The notes under the pieces are model-generated. The model did not search any database and was not told the DNA's origin. It was given only the letters and a program-made list of their open reading frames with translations. Made by a program: the position numbers and the translations under genes. From NCBI GenBank assembly GCA_025201865.1, contig MU602716.1:4082-33901 (forward strand): 29,820 nucleotides of DNA, written 5' to 3'. Below, piece by piece: positions 26,049-29,820 of the stretch; within the stretch, counting starts at the first letter, position 1; each line of letters starts with the position of its first letter. Origin of the DNA: Ramicandelaber brevisporus (Eukaryota; Kickxellomycota; Ramicandelaberales; Ramicandelaberaceae).

Positions 26049-28805
26049 ATGGACACTGCCTCGCCTCAACAACTCGCGCAGAAGCCAGCACCACGACGAC
26101 GGAAAGGCTTGAGCAACGCGCAAAAGCTCGCCATTGTCCTCGTCATCACCTCTGTGTACTTTCTGGTCGAGCTCATTGTCGGCTACATGACCGGCATGCT
26201 ATCGCTCGTTTCTGACAGCTTCCAAATGTTCCAGGACGCGCTGTCGCTAGCAACGGCATTGTATGTGATTCGAGCGTCCAGTAAAGATGCAGCATCACTG
26301 CAGCCAAGACACACGTATGGGTATAGGAGAGCAGAGGTGTTGGGAGCATTTGCAAATGGTGTGGTGTTGCTAACGCTATGTTTGGGAGTGTACATTAGTG
26401 CGATTCAGAGATTGTTCAACCCAGAAGAGGTTAGAAACCCAAAGGTTGTGGTTACAGTTGGCAGCATTGGGTTAGTACTGAATATCATTGGATTGTTGAT
26501 ATTCAGGGATCATGCTACAGTTAACGTCTCGGCAGCAGATGAGATTGGCAGTGAAGCAGTGGATACAAAGGCGGCAGACGAAGAGAAGACAAGCGATACG
26601 GTGGAGATGATTGATGTATCATCAGCTGAGAATCAAAAGTATACAGCCAGTGCGATGCTACGACAGCAGCAACAGCAGCAACAGCAGCAGCAACAATACG
26701 ATGAGATGGTTGATGTTGGGTTCAGTCACATTGCACAAAGGTCAGTCTCGTTGAGAGGACAGCAGCAATCGCCACTAAGCTTCAGCACATCTGACATTCA
26801 CAGCAACTTACCACGACGCTCAAAGTCTTTACGGCCACCATCTCCACTTCCATCGGTGACAAGAATTGCACCAGAGCCCGAATCAAACACGGCTCTTCTA
26901 TCACAAGTCACTGAGCAGCAACAGCAGCAACAGCAGCAACAACAGCAACAGCGATATGGAAATGCTAGACGGCAATCCACCGCACTGTCTCGTCGACCAT
27001 CAATTCTCTCGCTGTTGCCTGACATGCGGATCGATATGCCTCATCCATTGTATCGACAACATGCCATCATCGATGCTGGTGATACTCAGCGACGTCGCAA
27101 TAGCTCCGAACTTGATCGACGCAGCAGTATTGGCTCATCATCAGTCCCAGCTTCGCCAGTACCGCCATCACACGGCGTTAGCTTTGATGATACTCGTGGT
27201 GCTCGTCGGGCTCCATCCATGATGCATCCTCATCCTCATCATCACTTGGCAACTCCACAGATAATTGTTGACCCTGGACGCACTCGGCTGTCAAGCAAGT
27301 CGTGCTATGATCGCAGCAGCAGTAGCGGGCAACGACGTACCTCAATGGATGATCGACGTACTCATCTATCAGTCGATGTTGGCAGACCTTATCCATTCAC
27401 TCGAACTCCGTCTCCACTGTCAATGATGATGCCACCAATAAACTCATCAGATGAGGTGTCCATCCCTGTCAATGACATTACATTCCCTCCACTTCCAGTA
27501 CCAGCCGTCAAGGAATCGGAAGCAACATCACCAGCAGTGGCAGCAGTGACAACAGCGTCTTCAGAGAAGATTCCGTTTGAGACAAGTCATGACGAACTAG
27601 ATCACGATATCAATCGATCGAGTAGCCACGGAACAATACTCAATCTCGATGATGACAGCAACGCTCAGTCAGCAACAGCAACACAATCATCTTCGAATCC
27701 GCAGCAACAAAGGCAGTCTCAGTCCCAGAAGAATGGACACATGAATATGCACTCTGCGTTCCTTCACATTTTATCAGATGCCATGTCTTCAGTTGCAGTT
27801 CTGGCTTCATCAATCTTTATTTGGAAGACTAATTTCTCTTGGCGCTTATACGTTGACCCAATCACTGCAATTCTAATCAATACAATGATTGTGTATTTTA
27901 CAATTCCATTGATGAGAAGCACCACGTATATAATGCTGCAGAGTGCACCAGATACAATACCGATTGATGAATTAAAAGAAGAGTTGGAGAGCGTGGATGG
28001 AGTTCATTCGGTTCATGATTTGCACATTTGGCAATTGTCGGATTTGGAGGTGGTTGCCAGTGTTCATGTTGTCATCATTGAGAAGCCAGTGGAAGAACCA
28101 GCGCCACGCCAACAACCACAACAACAACAACAACCAGGTCAAGAAATGGTTGTAACAGCAACAGGCCGAGCACTGGTGACAGCGGATCCTGATCGGATAT
28201 CGCCATGTCCAAGCAGTCGCAGTTTTATGCTACAACAACAACAGCAACAACAACCAGAGATGCCAGAAAGTACACAGCAAACAACGGCAGCAGCAACTAC
28301 TACAGCAACACGCAGATATCACAGTGCCAAACGCTACATGAAGATTGCGCGCCGTATCAATGCTCTTATGCATGAATACGGCATCTCATCAGCTACAATT
28401 CAGCCAGAATTCGTACGTCTTGCCCCACATCCATCCACATCAACCTTCAGCTCACGATCCAATACACTATCGAGTGATACGGCCAATCAGCTGCTACACT
28501 TGCAACAGTGGCAGCAAAGCGAAGATGTTCCAGTTAGTAACGGAATACCACCACCTCACCCAGAGTGTTTGTTAGTTTGCGGCCATAGTGCACAGGCTGC
28601 AACGGCGAGAGTGAGAACATATGCAATGGCTGCATCAGCGGCGACAGCATCAACAGCAGCAACTGGCCGGCGATCAGTATCGAGTGAGAATGACAACGAC
28701 AATGACAACGACAATGAACATGAACGTAATATTTTAGTGCCAACCATTCACATTGTTGAAATATCCGATGACGAATCTGTTGACGATCACCATTCTGTAC
28801 ATTAA
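26049..28805 (+). CDS. Cation diffusion facilitator (Zrc1/Cot1/ZnT-type) metal transporter
   Basis: 918 aa, single exon, about twice the usual length. TM1-TM4 lie in residues about 22-155 (KLAIVLVITSVYFLVELIVG; RRAEVLGAFANGVVLLTLC). TM5-TM6 lie at about 570-620, with FLHILSDAM giving the H573-x3-D577 metal pair. A cytosolic C-terminal domain follows, with DGVHSVHDLHIWQL and, after an insert, YGISSATIQPEF. The family exchanges cytosolic Zn2+ (or Mn, Co, Cd) for protons into the vacuole or secretory organelles. Odd points: in TM2 the expected His of the metal site is Gln (DSFQMFQD, Q59/D63). The TM4-TM5 loop is about 410 residues of Ser/Gln-rich sequence with only a small His cluster (HPHPHHH). 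A Gln-rich insert of about 95 residues splits the C-terminal domain, and a long acidic tail follows. The family call is firm; the metal is uncertain. Confidence 0.92.
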   Translation: MDTASPQQLAQKPAPRRRKGLSNAQKLAIVLVITSVYFLVELIVGYMTGMLSLVSDSFQMFQDALSLATALYVIRASSKDAASLQPRHTYGYRRAEVLGAFANGVVLLTLCLGVYISAIQRLFNPEEVRNPKVVVTVGSIGLVLNIIGLLIFRDHATVNVSAADEIGSEAVDTKAADEEKTSDTVEMIDVSSAENQKYTASAMLRQQQQQQQQQQQYDEMVDVGFSHIAQRSVSLRGQQQSPLSFSTSDIHSNLPRRSKSLRPPSPLPSVTRIAPEPESNTALLSQVTEQQQQQQQQQQQQRYGNARRQSTALSRRPSILSLLPDMRIDMPHPLYRQHAIIDAGDTQRRRNSSELDRRSSIGSSSVPASPVPPSHGVSFDDTRGARRAPSMMHPHPHHHLATPQIIVDPGRTRLSSKSCYDRSSSSGQRRTSMDDRRTHLSVDVGRPYPFTRTPSPLSMMMPPINSSDEVSIPVNDITFPPLPVPAVKESEATSPAVAAVTTASSEKIPFETSHDELDHDINRSSSHGTILNLDDDSNAQSATATQSSSNPQQQRQSQSQKNGHMNMHSAFLHILSDAMSSVAVLASSIFIWKTNFSWRLYVDPITAILINTMIVYFTIPLMRSTTYIMLQSAPDTIPIDELKEELESVDGVHSVHDLHIWQLSDLEVVASVHVVIIEKPVEEPAPRQQPQQQQQPGQEMVVTATGRALVTADPDRISPCPSSRSFMLQQQQQQQPEMPESTQQTTAAATTTATRRYHSAKRYMKIARRINALMHEYGISSATIQPEFVRLAPHPSTSTFSSRSNTLSSDTANQLLHLQQWQQSEDVPVSNGIPPPHPECLLVCGHSAQAATARVRTYAMAASAATASTAATGRRSVSSENDNDNDNDNEHERNILVPTIHIVEISDDESVDDHHSVH

Positions 28806-28832
28806 AGATTAATGCTTGTCTTATATAATGAA

Positions 28833-28849
28833 TTTATTAATTTAATAAA
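28833..28849. terminator. AATAAA on both strands between convergent genes
   Basis: Plus-strand AATAAA at 28844-28849 lies 39 bases past the CDF stop. Minus-strand AATAAA at 28838-28833 lies about 210 bases past the stop of the convergent F-box-like gene. Together they look like a compact bidirectional poly(A) region. The rest of 28806-29049 holds nothing else that I can support. Confidence 0.5.
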
Positions 28850-29049
28850 ATGAGAAGCTGTCATGCTTTATAGGTGTCCTATTTCATTAAAATTATAAGA
28901 GCAAGACTAGCATATGACTAATGTACATCCACTTGAACCATGTCATCTCGATTACTGGTGGAAACAACTCCAACAGCTGTCGCATACTCAAAACGAAGTT
29001 AATTGAAAGGAAATCAGGATTCTACAGAGTATAGATGAAATGCCGAAGG

Positions 29050-29820
29050 TTAAACTGGCTGATCCACTGGCTCGGGATGAATTGGAGGTTCTTCAGCTTC
29101 AGCTGGCTGTTGCATATGTTCGGGAACAGGTGTGTTCAGAGGTGTCACTGTCTCAAACTTGAGCTTGAGATGTGGATATCTCTCGACAACAAAACGGCGC
29201 ACTGCCTCACGCTCGCTTTTGATGCGCAAAAGAGAGAGATGCTTCATTGCATCGAGCACACTCAGCAAGAAGTCAATCGGCCACTCTTGCTCGACTTCAC
29301 TCATGAGTATGCACAAGTCGCTGATTGATGTTGGGTATTCGCCGCTCGAGTCGCACTGGATCTGGTGCAGAAGAGTGCTCACCTCCGCTCGATTGGACAT
29401 GCTGCAGAAGCGCAGCTGGACCGTCTTCAGACTGGGCATCTTGAACAGCATTCGGACTGCGGATGTTGCCAGCCGAGCTGATTTGATGTCGACAAACTCA
29501 ACTCGACTGCACGGTGGCTCTGACGACAGATATTGCAGCGTCCAGTTCTCGCTGGGAGGTGAAAAGGGATCCGGACCAACCACCAGTTTGACCAGGTTTG
29601 GGAGAGAGTCTGTGATGATCGAGAGGTCGAATGCGCCGTTGATGGCCAGTCCAGATCCGACTGTCAGCTGGAGATACATGATCTGCGTGTGGATGTTGAA
29701 CGCGGCTTCGAGCGTGCGCCGATTGAGATGGCCATGGAGCTGGAACTCGACGGCGTTTGTCCAGTTCCTCGATAGAAGAATGTTTGCTGCAGATGGCTGA
29801 TTTGCATCATCCACTTCCAC
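29050..29820 (-). CDS. C-terminal part of an F-box-like/leucine-rich protein (runs off the window)
   Basis: 256 residues are visible, ending at TAA 29052-29050. The frame is still open at the window edge, where the first codon is GTG and not a true start, so the N-terminus lies beyond 29820. Leucine-rich segments such as MYLQLTVG, LKTVQLRF and LSLLRIKS recur. The C-terminal part matches the pattern of the F-box gene at 738-2423: YPTSISDLCI compared with YPCSVTELYI, then an acidic/aromatic stretch, a Val/Leu helix and VVERYPHLK compared with VRERFPNIE. The F-box itself is not in view. A short Pro/Glu-rich tail follows. Probably a paralogue and SCF-type substrate receptor, by inference. Confidence 0.65.
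   Translation of the reverse strand: MEVDDANQPSAANILLSRNWTNAVEFQLHGHLNRRTLEAAFNIHTQIMYLQLTVGSGLAINGAFDLSIITDSLPNLVKLVVGPDPFSPPSENWTLQYLSSEPPCSRVEFVDIKSARLATSAVRMLFKMPSLKTVQLRFCSMSNRAEVSTLLHQIQCDSSGEYPTSISDLCILMSEVEQEWPIDFLLSVLDAMKHLSLLRIKSEREAVRRFVVERYPHLKLKFETVTPLNTPVPEHMQQPAEAEEPPIHPEPVDQPV

Overview
The window looks like nuclear DNA of an intron-poor fungus. The evidence is a set of fungal-type proteins: a Skt5/Chs4-like chitin-synthase activator, a Tup1 corepressor with 7 WD40 repeats, a FAP1/NFX1 protein, a Zrc1/Cot1-type CDF transporter, an EMP70/TMN protein and two F-box-type proteins. Most genes are single open frames. AATAAA-type poly(A) signals follow several stops, and no bacterial operon structure or ribosome-binding sites are seen. 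The very long polyglutamine- and serine-rich disordered regions, few introns and divergent F-box proteins fit an early-diverging fungus. A Kickxellomycotina-like source is my guess, and it is weak.

Layout: a small secreted beta/gamma-crystallin-like protein (155-517, +) converges on an F-box gene (738-2423, -). Next come three large minus-strand genes: a 2113-aa Sel1-repeat Skt5-like protein (2832-9173), a TMN/EMP70 nine-TM protein (9532-11550) and a tandem-CWCH2 (GLI/ZIC-like) zinc-finger factor (12479-15946). A minus-strand gene of unknown function (visible 16792-17220, one likely intron) runs into a 755-base assembly gap (17221-17975). The strand then switches, and three plus-strand genes follow: TUP1 (18423-21134), a FAP1/NFX1-type zinc-finger/R3H protein (21709-25512) and a CDF metal transporter (26049-28805). 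The window ends in the C-terminal part of a second F-box-like leucine-rich protein on the minus strand (29050-29820), which resembles the C-terminus of the first.

The genes do not form a cluster of shared function; they look like independent housekeeping and regulatory genes. Common features are pyrimidine-rich (sense strand) leaders and CAG/CAA repeats in coding and leader DNA. The observations most worth following are an array of six YHPxxF peptide motifs, plus a possible degenerate seventh, at 110-145-residue intervals in the Skt5-like protein; a His-to-Gln change in the TM2 metal site of the CDF transporter; an acidic/His-rich luminal insert in the TMN protein; and a Tup_N domain displaced about 150 residues from the N-terminus of Tup1.
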